A stretch of 56,822 bases of DNA from Clostridia bacterium (lineage in GTDB: Bacteria; Bacillota; Clostridia; Monoglobales; Monoglobaceae), in the NCBI GenBank assembly GCA_017409575.1, contig JAFQSM010000059.1, positions 1 through 56,822 on the forward strand, in the 5' to 3' direction. The number at the start of each line of letters is the position of its first letter. Position 1 is the stretch's first letter. Under the pieces are notes generated by a model. The model saw nothing but the letters and a program-made list of their open reading frames with translations. It was not told where the DNA came from and ran no database searches. A program made the position numbers and the translations under genes. Of the stretch, positions 49,902 through 56,822 are shown in pieces.

Positions 49902-50327
49902 ATGAGCGTAGAAGAAAAAAATTTAAATACAAATATTGATAAAGATGGAAACATTTCAATTTCAACCGATGTTATTGCAACAATTGCTGCAGTTGCGGCA
50001 AAGAGTATAGAGGGTGTCTCGGAGATGGCAACTTCGCTCACGGGTGGCTTTGCTGAACTTCTGGGAAAGAAAAACCCGTCAAAAGGCGTCAAGGTTGCAA
50101 TAAACGGAAATGATGTAAAGATTGATATGTTTGTTGTGGTAGAGTACGGAGTAAAAATTCCTGATGTTGCGTGGGAAATTCAGGGGAAGACAAAAAACGA
50201 AGTAGAAGCAATGACGGGTCTTAATGTTACCTCGGTTAATGTAAATATCGAGGGGGTTGATACCGCTGTCTGCGCTCAGGTTCCTGAACAGACAGAGGGA
50301 ATTACCGAAGAAAAAGCCGACGAATAA
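49902..50327 (+). CDS. Asp23/Gls24 family protein (YqhY-like)
   Basis: A 141-residue Asp23 domain protein (about 18-125, with ISTDVIATIAAVAAKSIEGV and VNVNIEGVD). Its place before nusB matches yqhY of Bacillus, which is linked to lipid synthesis control. No membrane segment. AGGAGG ribosome binding site. Molecular function is not established. Confidence 0.92.
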   Translation: MSVEEKNLNTNIDKDGNISISTDVIATIAAVAAKSIEGVSEMATSLTGGFAELLGKKNPSKGVKVAINGNDVKIDMFVVVEYGVKIPDVAWEIQGKTKNEVEAMTGLNVTSVNVNIEGVDTAVCAQVPEQTEGITEEKADE

Positions 50328-50348
50328 TAAAAGAAAGGGCAAGTCGCA

Positions 50349-50759
50349 ATGATGAACAGAAAAAAAGCCAGAGAGTATGCATTTGTATTGCTTTTTGAAT
50401 ACAAGTTCCAACCCGACGAGATTGAAAATTTGCTTGCAGATTTTGTAGCAGAATACGACCCTGCCGAGCAGACCGAATATATAAAGCAAGTGGTTTTAGG
50501 CGTTGTCCGCAATGTTGACGAAATAGATAAAAAGATTGGAGAATTGTCAAAAGACTGGAAGACCGACAGAATGTCAAGCGTGACACTTTCGGTACTTCGT
50601 CTTGCTGCATACGAAATTGAGTTTTGTGAGGATATCCCTGCTGTTGTTTCGATAAACGAGGCAGTCGCACTTGCTAAAAAATATGACGGAGAAGAAGCTG
50701 CTCCGTTTGTTAATGGAATCCTTGGCAAACTCAGCTCTTTGACAGGTGCAAGCAAATGA
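50349..50759 (+). CDS. nusB: Transcription antitermination factor NusB
   Basis: A 136-residue all-helical RNA-binding protein that acts with NusE on boxA of rRNA operons. Signatures: AREYAFVLLFEYKF, RMSSVTLSVLRLAAYEI and VSINEAVALAKKY, FVNGILGKL. Normal length. It overlaps the next gene by four bases. Confidence 0.95.
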   Translation: MMNRKKAREYAFVLLFEYKFQPDEIENLLADFVAEYDPAEQTEYIKQVVLGVVRNVDEIDKKIGELSKDWKTDRMSSVTLSVLRLAAYEIEFCEDIPAVVSINEAVALAKKYDGEEAAPFVNGILGKLSSLTGASK

Positions 50760-51706
50760 GTTTGAAAGAATTGTTTTTGGGAATTGATACAAGCTGCTAC
50801 ACAACATCACTTGTGGCAGCTTGTGAAGACAATATAATCTCACTTAAAACGCCTCTGGAGGTCAAGGTCGGCGAATGCGGACTGAGACAGTCTGAGGCAT
50901 TTTTTCAACATTCACGAAATTTGCCCAAACTTTTTGACGAGCTTAAAGAAAAACTTGACTTTTCAATATTTGAAAAAATTACGGTGACGGTAAGTTCCAG
51001 ACCAAGAAATGTCGAGGGATCGTATATGCCTGTATTTGAGGCAGGACGGGGGTTTGCAAAAGTTGTGGCGGATGTGACCGGAGCAAATCTGCTTGAGACA
51101 ACTCATCAGGACGGACATATAATGGCGGCACTTTATTCTTGCGATGCGTATGATATTGCCCAAAAGCCATTTTTGGTTTACCACATTTCGGGGGGAACAA
51201 CAGAGCTTTTGCTGGCAAGAAAATCAGGAATTGGTTTTGATTGCGAGATTGTAGGTGGAACGCTTGATTTGCCGGCGGGACAGTTTGTTGACAGGATAGG
51301 GGTTGCGGCTGGATTTAAATTCCCGGCAGGGAAGTTTGTGGACAAGCATGCGCTTGAATACTGTGGAGAAAAACCCAAAGTTCAGACTTCGGTAAAAGGT
51401 GAATATATCAATTTTTCGGGCGAAGAAACACGCTACAGAAGAATTCTGGCAGAAAACAAAGACGGAGGATTTGCTGCATACTGCACAATGAAGTGCATTT
51501 CAGAGTCGATTAAGAAATCTGTAATTTCGGCTCAAAAAAAGTATGGAACAGAGAATGTGCTTATGGTAGGCGGTGTTTCGTCGTCTAAATTTATGAGAAA
51601 TGAATTTTCGGATATGAAAAATGTGTTTTTTGCAGAGCCAAGCCTTTGTACAGACAATGCGGTTGGTGTTTGCATGATAGGAAGAGAGTATTCAAGAAAA
51701 GGATAA
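50756..51706 (+). CDS. TsaD/Kae1-like protein (paralogue of the tRNA t6A enzyme)
   Basis: A 316-residue ASKHA-fold protein. It keeps the two metal-binding His in HQDGH (His117, His121; TsaD has HMEGH), an N-terminal LGIDTSCYTTS, a GGTTELL phosphate loop and GGVSSSKFMR. It is shorter and more divergent than true TsaD, and no tsaB or tsaE is nearby. It is probably the second Kae1-like protein seen in many Clostridia beside nusB and xseA. Its substrate is unknown. Confidence 0.82.
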   Translation: MSLKELFLGIDTSCYTTSLVAACEDNIISLKTPLEVKVGECGLRQSEAFFQHSRNLPKLFDELKEKLDFSIFEKITVTVSSRPRNVEGSYMPVFEAGRGFAKVVADVTGANLLETTHQDGHIMAALYSCDAYDIAQKPFLVYHISGGTTELLLARKSGIGFDCEIVGGTLDLPAGQFVDRIGVAAGFKFPAGKFVDKHALEYCGEKPKVQTSVKGEYINFSGEETRYRRILAENKDGGFAAYCTMKCISESIKKSVISAQKKYGTENVLMVGGVSSSKFMRNEFSDMKNVFFAEPSLCTDNAVGVCMIGREYSRKG

Positions 51707-51717
51707 AAGGAGAAAAA

Positions 51718-52176
51718 ATGGAAAAGAGAGTTTCAGATTCAATGACAGAACAAGTTCATATTTTGTCTCAGGGCAGTCTTAATGGATACAAAAGACTGTT
51801 TGGCGGACAGCTTATGAGCTGGATTGATGTGGTTGCGGCGGTTGTTGCACGCAGACATTCTGAAAAAAATGTTACAACAGCTGTTGTTGATATGTTGCAG
51901 TTCAATGCCCCTGCTTATGCAAATGATACGGTGTGCATTGTAGGGAAAATCACATATGTAGGGCGGACTTCTATGGAAGTAAAGGTTACGGCATATGTGG
52001 AGGAATTAAGCGGAGAAAGGAAATTAATTAACACGGCTTATGTTGTTATGGTAGCCCTGGATGAAAATGAACGCCCTACTGAAGTACCGGGGTTAATTCT
52101 TGAGACAGAGGAAGAACGGCAGGAGTATGAAAATGCCAAAGCAAGAAAAATAAGGCGGACACAATATAACCTGTAA
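51718..52176 (+). CDS. Hotdog-fold acyl-CoA thioesterase
   Basis: A 152-residue single hotdog domain of the YciA/BFIT group. The GGQLMSWIDVVAAVVARRH segment contains the central helix and its catalytic Asp; NAPAYANDTVCIVGKITYVG follows. It should hydrolyse acyl-CoA thioesters; chain length is unknown. ATG 51718 follows AAAGGAG. It sits in the operon between the TsaD-like gene and xseA without an evident link to them. Confidence 0.88.
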   Translation: MEKRVSDSMTEQVHILSQGSLNGYKRLFGGQLMSWIDVVAAVVARRHSEKNVTTAVVDMLQFNAPAYANDTVCIVGKITYVGRTSMEVKVTAYVEELSGERKLINTAYVVMVALDENERPTEVPGLILETEEERQEYENAKARKIRRTQYNL

Positions 52177-52204
52177 AACAAATACTTTTGAGGCAAGGGG
52201 TGAG

Positions 52205-53404
52205 ATGGTGGTTTTTGAAGAACAAGTAATGACGGTTGGTCAGCTTAATTTGTTTATCAAAGATATTTTTGGGCAAATACCAATCCTTAATAACATAAAA
52301 ATAAAAGGTGAGATATCCAACTTCAAACATCATTCCTCAGGCCATATGTATATGTCGCTTAAGGATGATACGGGTGTGATAAGGGCAGTTATGTTCAAAA
52401 ACTCTGCCATGAGCCTTAAGTTCAGACCCGAAAACGGTATGCAGGTTATTGCAGCCGGCAGAGTTTCGGTTTACGAGCGTGATGGTCAGTATCAGCTTTA
52501 TATAAACGAGATGGAGCAGGATGGAAAAGGCAATCTTTATGAACAGTTTGAAAAGCTTAAAAAACAATTGGAAAAAGAGGGTCTTTTTGATTCGGCAAAG
52601 AAAAAGCTTGTTCCGCAGTACCCGAAAAAAATAGGAGTAATTACAGCGGCTACCGGAGCGGCAGTAAGAGACATAATAAATATTTTGTCAAGACGGTACA
52701 AAGCGGCAGATGTGTGTCTTTATCCGGTTTTGGTGCAGGGTGACGGAGCGGCTGAAAGCATAAAAACAGCCATAGAATATTTTAACGAATCGTCTTCGTG
52801 CGATGTGATTATTGTGGGACGCGGCGGCGGCTCTGTTGAAGACCTTTGGGCTTTTAACGAAGAAGTCGTTGCCAGGGCGATTTTTGCAAGCCGCATACCG
52901 ATAATTTCGGCGGTGGGGCACGAAACAGATTTTACGATTGCGGATTTTGTTGCGGATTTAAGAGCACCTACACCATCAGCGGCGGCAGAACTTGCTGTTC
53001 CGGATGGGAGCGAGCTTTTAGAAAAATTACAAGCTATGGATTTGCGCCTTTTGAGTGGCGCAAAAAAACTCTTGGAAAACAGGCGGCTTGTATTAAAAGT
53101 GTATTCAGACAAGCAAGTCCTCAAAAATCCTACTATTAAAATAAATGAAAAAGCAATCTATCTTGACCACTTGTCAAAAATGTTTGAAAATTCCATAAAT
53201 CTTATATTAGAAAAGAAAAAACAGGAATTGGGTATTATCGCATCACGGATGGAAGGATTAAGTCCGCTGAAGACTTTGGCACGAGGCTATTCGGTTGTAA
53301 AAAACAACGAGGGCAAGATTGTTAAAGCTGTTTCGCAGGTGAATCCGGGAGAAAACTTAATGATAACTGTGCAGGACGGCGAAATTTGCACGATTGTCAA
53401 ATAA
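52205..53404 (+). CDS. xseA: Exodeoxyribonuclease VII large subunit
   Basis: A 399-residue nuclease subunit. N-terminal OB fold (about 10-105), catalytic domain with the family motifs VITAATGAAVRDI, GRGGGSVEDLWAFN and SAVGHETDFTIADFVADLRAPTPSAAAE (in part), then a coiled-coil and C-terminal ARGYSVV segment. With XseB it degrades single-stranded DNA. AGGGGTGAG precedes the ATG. Confidence 0.96.
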   Translation: MVVFEEQVMTVGQLNLFIKDIFGQIPILNNIKIKGEISNFKHHSSGHMYMSLKDDTGVIRAVMFKNSAMSLKFRPENGMQVIAAGRVSVYERDGQYQLYINEMEQDGKGNLYEQFEKLKKQLEKEGLFDSAKKKLVPQYPKKIGVITAATGAAVRDIINILSRRYKAADVCLYPVLVQGDGAAESIKTAIEYFNESSSCDVIIVGRGGGSVEDLWAFNEEVVARAIFASRIPIISAVGHETDFTIADFVADLRAPTPSAAAELAVPDGSELLEKLQAMDLRLLSGAKKLLENRRLVLKVYSDKQVLKNPTIKINEKAIYLDHLSKMFENSINLILEKKKQELGIIASRMEGLSPLKTLARGYSVVKNNEGKIVKAVSQVNPGENLMITVQDGEICTIVK

Positions 53405-53420
53405 AAGGAGTGAAAGTATT

Positions 53421-53657
53421 ATGCCAGCAAAAAAACAGGAAGTAAGTTTTGAAGAAAACATAAAAAAACTTGAAAATATAGTAAGAACTCTTGAGAGCGG
53501 CGAATCGTCTCTTGACGAAATGCTCAGCTTGTTTGGCGAGGGTATAAGTATAACAAAAGAGTGCACCGAACAACTTGAAAAAGCAGAGCAAAAAATTACT
53601 GTTATGATGAAAAAAGCAAACGGAGAGATGGAAGAAGAGCCATTTGAACAAAAATAA
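53421..53657 (+). CDS. xseB: Exodeoxyribonuclease VII small subunit
   Basis: A 78-residue helical protein with the family core SFEENIKKLENIVRTLESGE and LDEMLSLFGEGI. It wraps the XseA coiled coil. ATG 53421 follows AAAGGAG; an upstream in-frame TTG at 53394 lies inside xseA and is rejected. Confidence 0.95.
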   Translation: MPAKKQEVSFEENIKKLENIVRTLESGESSLDEMLSLFGEGISITKECTEQLEKAEQKITVMMKKANGEMEEEPFEQK

Positions 53658-53675
53658 ATACTTCGAGGTGCAGAA

Positions 53676-54569
53676 ATGGATTTTGAAAGAAAAATCAAAT
53701 ACTATCATGATATGATCAACAAGTATCTGTCTGAGGTGTTTCAGGAAAAGGATTGTCTCCAGAAATCGGTTTATGATGCTATGAATTACAGTGTTCAGGC
53801 AGGAGGCAAAAGAATAAGACCGGTGCTTGCTCTTGCGGTGTGTGATATGCTTGGTGGCGATATCAACGATGCTATGAGAATAGCAGTTTCAATCGAGTGT
53901 ATACATACCTATTCGCTTATTCATGATGACCTGCCTTGTATGGATAATGACGATTTGCGCAGAGGGATGCCGACTTGTCATAAAAAATTTGGTGAAGCGA
54001 CTGCACTTTTGGCAGGGGACGGACTTCTTACCTTTGCTTTTGAGCATCTTGCAGATTTGAAAGGATACAAATGCTGTTCACCCGGGGCGGTTTTGAATAT
54101 AATAAGTGATATTGCCAAATCTGCCGGCTGTGCGGGAATGATTGGCGGTCAGGTGGTTGACCTCGAAAACGAGGGCAGTGCAGATATTACCGAGAAAATA
54201 CTTACATATATGCACAACCGGAAGACAGGAGCATTGATAAGGACTTCGGTTCTTGCTTCAGCAATAGCAGCAGGGGCGGACGACAGACAGAAAAAAGCAC
54301 TGACTCAATTTGCAGATGCACTTGGTCTTGCTTTTCAGATTCAGGACGATATACTTGACTGCATAGGTGATGAGAAGACGCTGGGCAAGCCAATAGGCAG
54401 CGATGCAGAAAACGAGAAGACTACCTATGTTACTCTTCTGGGTTTAAAAGCGGCAATGGGAAAGTCAAAGAATTTGACCAATCAGGCTGTTTCAGCACTT
54501 GAAGGGTTTGGGGACAAAGCCGAATTTCTGAGAGAATTGGCCGATTATTTGTTGACGAGAAATAAATAA
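53676..54569 (+). CDS. ispA: Farnesyl diphosphate synthase (polyprenyl synthetase)
   Basis: A 297-residue trans-prenyl synthase. First Asp-rich motif HDDLPCMDNDDLRRG, second QIQDDILD, and the GGKRIRP start are present. It makes farnesyl diphosphate for undecaprenyl and quinone precursors. Position after xseB is standard for Firmicutes. CGAGGTG ribosome binding site. dxs, often next, is not in the window. Confidence 0.95.
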   Translation: MDFERKIKYYHDMINKYLSEVFQEKDCLQKSVYDAMNYSVQAGGKRIRPVLALAVCDMLGGDINDAMRIAVSIECIHTYSLIHDDLPCMDNDDLRRGMPTCHKKFGEATALLAGDGLLTFAFEHLADLKGYKCCSPGAVLNIISDIAKSAGCAGMIGGQVVDLENEGSADITEKILTYMHNRKTGALIRTSVLASAIAAGADDRQKKALTQFADALGLAFQIQDDILDCIGDEKTLGKPIGSDAENEKTTYVTLLGLKAAMGKSKNLTNQAVSALEGFGDKAEFLRELADYLLTRNK

Positions 54570-54591
54570 TAGATAAAATATATAAAATTGC

Positions 54592-54620
54592 TTGCAATTT
54601 CGAAAAAATTGCGATAAAAT
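54592..54620 (+). promoter_or_regulatory. Promoter of thrS
   Basis: TTGCAA (54592-54597), 17-bp spacer, TAAAAT (54615-54620). The leader has one small hairpin (GACTGC/GCAGTC, 54650-54667). No T-box motif is visible. Confidence 0.65.
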
Positions 54621-54701
54621 ATAATTTATATATTTAGAAGCAACCGGGGACTGCTGATAATTGCAGTCTCAAAAAGAAAATAAAGAAAGGAGCGGATTGC
54701 T

Positions 54702-56636
54702 ATGATAAACATAACACTTCGTGGTGATGTAAAAGCTTTTGATGAAGGAACAAGCCTTCTTGATGTGGCAAAGTCCATAAGTGAAGGACTTGCAAGAGCT
54801 GCTGTTGCCGCAACCGTGGACGGAACAGTTTATGGTCTTGATTTTGTACCCCAAAAAGATTGCAGTGTGAATTTCCTCACATTCGATGACGAGGATGGCA
54901 GACGAACTTACAGGCACACGGCATCTCATGTTTTGGCTCAGGCGGTTAAAAGACTTTATCCAACAGCGAAACTGGCAATCGGTCCTGCTATAGATGATGG
55001 CTTTTATTATGACTTTGAATTTGACACTTCTGTTACAAATTCAGACCTTGATGCAATTGAAGCTGAAATGAAAAAGATTATAAAGGAAGATATTCCGCTT
55101 GTCCGCGCTGAACTTCCACGCGAAGAAGCTATAAAGCTTATGGAAGGAAAGGACGAGGATTATAAGGTTGAGCTTATAAAGGACTTGCCCGAGGATGCAG
55201 TTATTTCTATTTACAATCAGGGTGATTTTGTTGACCTTTGTGCAGGTCCGCATCTTTTGTCAACAGGCAAGCTTAAGGCGATAAAACTTCAGTATACAGC
55301 CGGTGCATATTGGCGTGGAAACGAGAATAACAAAATGCTTACCAGAATTTATGGTACGGCTTTTCCCAAGAAAGCTGACCTTGATGAACACCTTGAAAGA
55401 CTTGAAGAGGCAAAGAAGAGAGACCACAACAAGCTTGGTCGTGAACTTGAGATATTTACAACAGTTGACAGCATTGGCCAAGGACTGCCTATACTGCTTC
55501 CCAAGGGCGCAAAGATTATGCAGATTCTGCAGCGGTTTGTTGAAGACCACGAGGACAAGCATGGTTGGGTAAGAACCAAAACTCCATATATGGCAAAAAG
55601 TGATCTTTACAAGATTTCAGGGCACTGGGATCATTATCAGGATGGTATGTTTGTAATGGGCGACGAGAAAGTGGACAAGGAAGTATTTGCACTTCGTCCA
55701 ATGACCTGTCCATTCCAGTACCAGGCTTATCTCAACAGAATGCACAGTTATCGTGATTTGCCGATTAGATATGGCGAAACCTCGACCCTGTTCCGAAATG
55801 AGGCATCAGGTGAAATGCATGGTCTTATCCGTGTAAGACAGTTTACAATTTCAGAGGGTCACCTTATGTGCCGTCCCGATCAGCTTGAAGAAGAGTTTAA
55901 GAACTGTCTTGAAATGGCAATCTATATGCTTAAAACATTGGGGCTTTACGAGGATGTTTCTTACAGATTCTCTCAATGGGATCCCGATGATAAGGAAAAG
56001 TATATAGGCACAAAAGAACAGTGGGACGAAGCTCAAGATACAATGGCAAAAATTCTCGACCATCTTGAAATTCCTTACAAGGTTGGTGTTGGTGAGGCTG
56101 CGTTCTACGGACCTAAACTTGATATTCAGATAAAGAATGTATTTGGCAAGGAAGATACACTTATCACAATCCAGATTGACCAGATGCTTGCCGAGAAGTT
56201 TGGCATGGAATATATCGATAAGGATGGAAGTAAAAAGAATCCTTATATTATCCACAGAACTTCAATTGGCTGTTACGAAAGAACACTTGCTCTTCTTATT
56301 GAAAAGTATGCAGGTGCATTCCCGGCATGGCTCGCTCCTACTCAGGTAAAGATTTTGCCGATCTCTGACAATTACAGAGAATATGCAGACAAGATTTTTT
56401 ATGAGCTCAGGGATAAAGGCTTTCGTGTGGAACTTGATGACCGCAGCGAAAAAATCGGATATAAAATTCGCGAGGCTCAACTTGAGAAAGTTCCTTATAT
56501 GATTATCGCCGGCGAAAAGGAAATGAACGAAGGAACGGTTTCTGTTCGTTCAAGAAAACAGGGCGATTTGGGCGCGATGACTCTTGATGAGTTCATGGCA
56601 ATGCTTAAGGAAGAAATTGACAATAAAGTAATCTAA
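54702..56636 (+). CDS. thrS: Threonyl-tRNA synthetase
   Basis: A 644-residue class II synthetase. N-terminal TGS domain (about 1-62), editing domain (about 63-240, with HTASHVLAQAVKRL and the second zinc-type His in CAGPHL), catalytic core with motif 2 (RNEASGEMHGLIRVRQF) and motif 3 (HRTSIGCYERTLALLIE), the core zinc Cys in RPMTCPFQY, and an anticodon-binding domain (about 545-644). Full length with intact editing site. AAAGGAG ribosome binding site. Confidence 0.97.
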   Translation: MINITLRGDVKAFDEGTSLLDVAKSISEGLARAAVAATVDGTVYGLDFVPQKDCSVNFLTFDDEDGRRTYRHTASHVLAQAVKRLYPTAKLAIGPAIDDGFYYDFEFDTSVTNSDLDAIEAEMKKIIKEDIPLVRAELPREEAIKLMEGKDEDYKVELIKDLPEDAVISIYNQGDFVDLCAGPHLLSTGKLKAIKLQYTAGAYWRGNENNKMLTRIYGTAFPKKADLDEHLERLEEAKKRDHNKLGRELEIFTTVDSIGQGLPILLPKGAKIMQILQRFVEDHEDKHGWVRTKTPYMAKSDLYKISGHWDHYQDGMFVMGDEKVDKEVFALRPMTCPFQYQAYLNRMHSYRDLPIRYGETSTLFRNEASGEMHGLIRVRQFTISEGHLMCRPDQLEEEFKNCLEMAIYMLKTLGLYEDVSYRFSQWDPDDKEKYIGTKEQWDEAQDTMAKILDHLEIPYKVGVGEAAFYGPKLDIQIKNVFGKEDTLITIQIDQMLAEKFGMEYIDKDGSKKNPYIIHRTSIGCYERTLALLIEKYAGAFPAWLAPTQVKILPISDNYREYADKIFYELRDKGFRVELDDRSEKIGYKIREAQLEKVPYMIIAGEKEMNEGTVSVRSRKQGDLGAMTLDEFMAMLKEEIDNKVI

Positions 56637-56644
56637 TAAAGCAA

Positions 56645-56680
56645 TAAAAAACGGCGTATCTTAAGGATATGCCGTTTTTT
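56645..56680 (+). terminator. Terminator of thrS
   Basis: ACGGCGTATC pairs with GATATGCCGT (one G-U pair) followed by TTTTTT. Confidence 0.88.
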
Positions 56681-56701
56681 TAAAAAACTTAAAAAAAGTA
56701 C

Positions 56702-56730
56702 TTGACAATGAGGAGGAGATGTGGTAATAT
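56702..56730 (+). promoter_or_regulatory. Tandem promoter P1 for a downstream operon
   Basis: TTGACA (56702-56707), 17-bp spacer, TAATAT (56725-56730). Confidence 0.8.
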
Positions 56731-56794
56731 AAATGAGTTGCGCCAAGGAAGGCGGTCGACTTTAAAAAAATTTTGAAAAAAGTTAAAAAAAGGG

Positions 56795-56822
56795 TTGACA
56801 AAAGCTCCTGGGTGTGATAAGA
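56795..56822 (+). promoter_or_regulatory. Tandem promoter P2, cut by the window end
   Basis: TTGACA (56795-56800), 17-bp spacer, then TAAGA at the last bases. Two strong promoters 93 bp apart upstream of nothing coding are typical of rRNA or tRNA operons, but the gene lies outside the window. Confidence 0.7.

Noticed and set aside
54570..54701. T-box leader upstream of thrS
   Set aside because: The leader is only about 80 bases from the predicted start, with one small hairpin and no T-box consensus or terminator.

Overview
The window looks like a chromosomal segment of a moderately AT-rich, strictly anaerobic Clostridia (Firmicutes). Evidence: a Firmicutes-type division and cell-wall (dcw) cluster running from mraZ to ftsZ, a MurE carrying the DNPR signature of meso-diaminopimelate-adding enzymes, a neighbourhood resembling the Bacillus yqhY-nusB-xseA-xseB-ispA region, AGGAGG-type ribosome binding sites with frequent TTG/GTG starts, and glycyl-radical chemistry. 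No 16S rRNA lies in the window, so I do not name a genus.

Layout. (1) 1-2910: right part of a mobile element (ParB-like protein with an in-frame amber codon near its end, TnpW-like protein, large serine recombinase). (2) 2986-4670: glycine riboswitch and a Na+/alanine-glycine symporter. (3) 4780-18320: a B12-independent glycyl-radical-enzyme microcompartment (GRM) locus. It holds a diol-dehydratase-type glycyl radical enzyme and activase, seven shell-protein genes (BMC-H, permuted BMC-H, BMC-T, vertex BMC-P), a PduV-like GTPase, a class II sugar-phosphate aldolase, a GlcG/PduO-C-like protein, a zinc-type alcohol dehydrogenase, a PduS-like Fe-S flavoprotein, CoA-acylating aldehyde dehydrogenase, PduL and a DeoR regulator. 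The set matches loci known to degrade fucose/rhamnose: aldolase -> lactaldehyde -> 1,2-propanediol -> propionaldehyde -> propanol plus propionyl-phosphate. Five cargo proteins carry short amphipathic terminal peptides that look like encapsulation tags. (4) 18360-21783: YtrA-type GntR repressor, ABC ATPase and large membrane protein. (5) 21866-37250: dcw cluster, lacking murD and ftsA. (6) 37279-40242: secG, an RNase R without N-terminal cold-shock domains, and an SDR reductase. (7) 40250-45819: MgtE and an SLH-anchored phosphodiester glycosidase on the minus strand, then an FGGY kinase on the plus strand. (8) 45831-47369: an internally deleted IS200/IS605 element, a LOG-family gene, a structured repeat and tRNA-Leu(UAG). 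(9) 47438-56822: EpsG-like membrane protein, split chromate transporter, Asp23/nusB/TsaD-like/thioesterase/xseAB/ispA cluster, thrS, and two tandem consensus promoters running off the window end.

The most rewarding part is the GRM locus. It has a shell gene with two well-spaced translation starts, a shell protein whose pore loop is replaced by a proline-rich insert, a cysteine-rich linker between the aldolase and its tag, and a consensus internal promoter. These are the places where this locus may differ from described relatives. All functional statements rest on motif reading and gene context; no database search was run.
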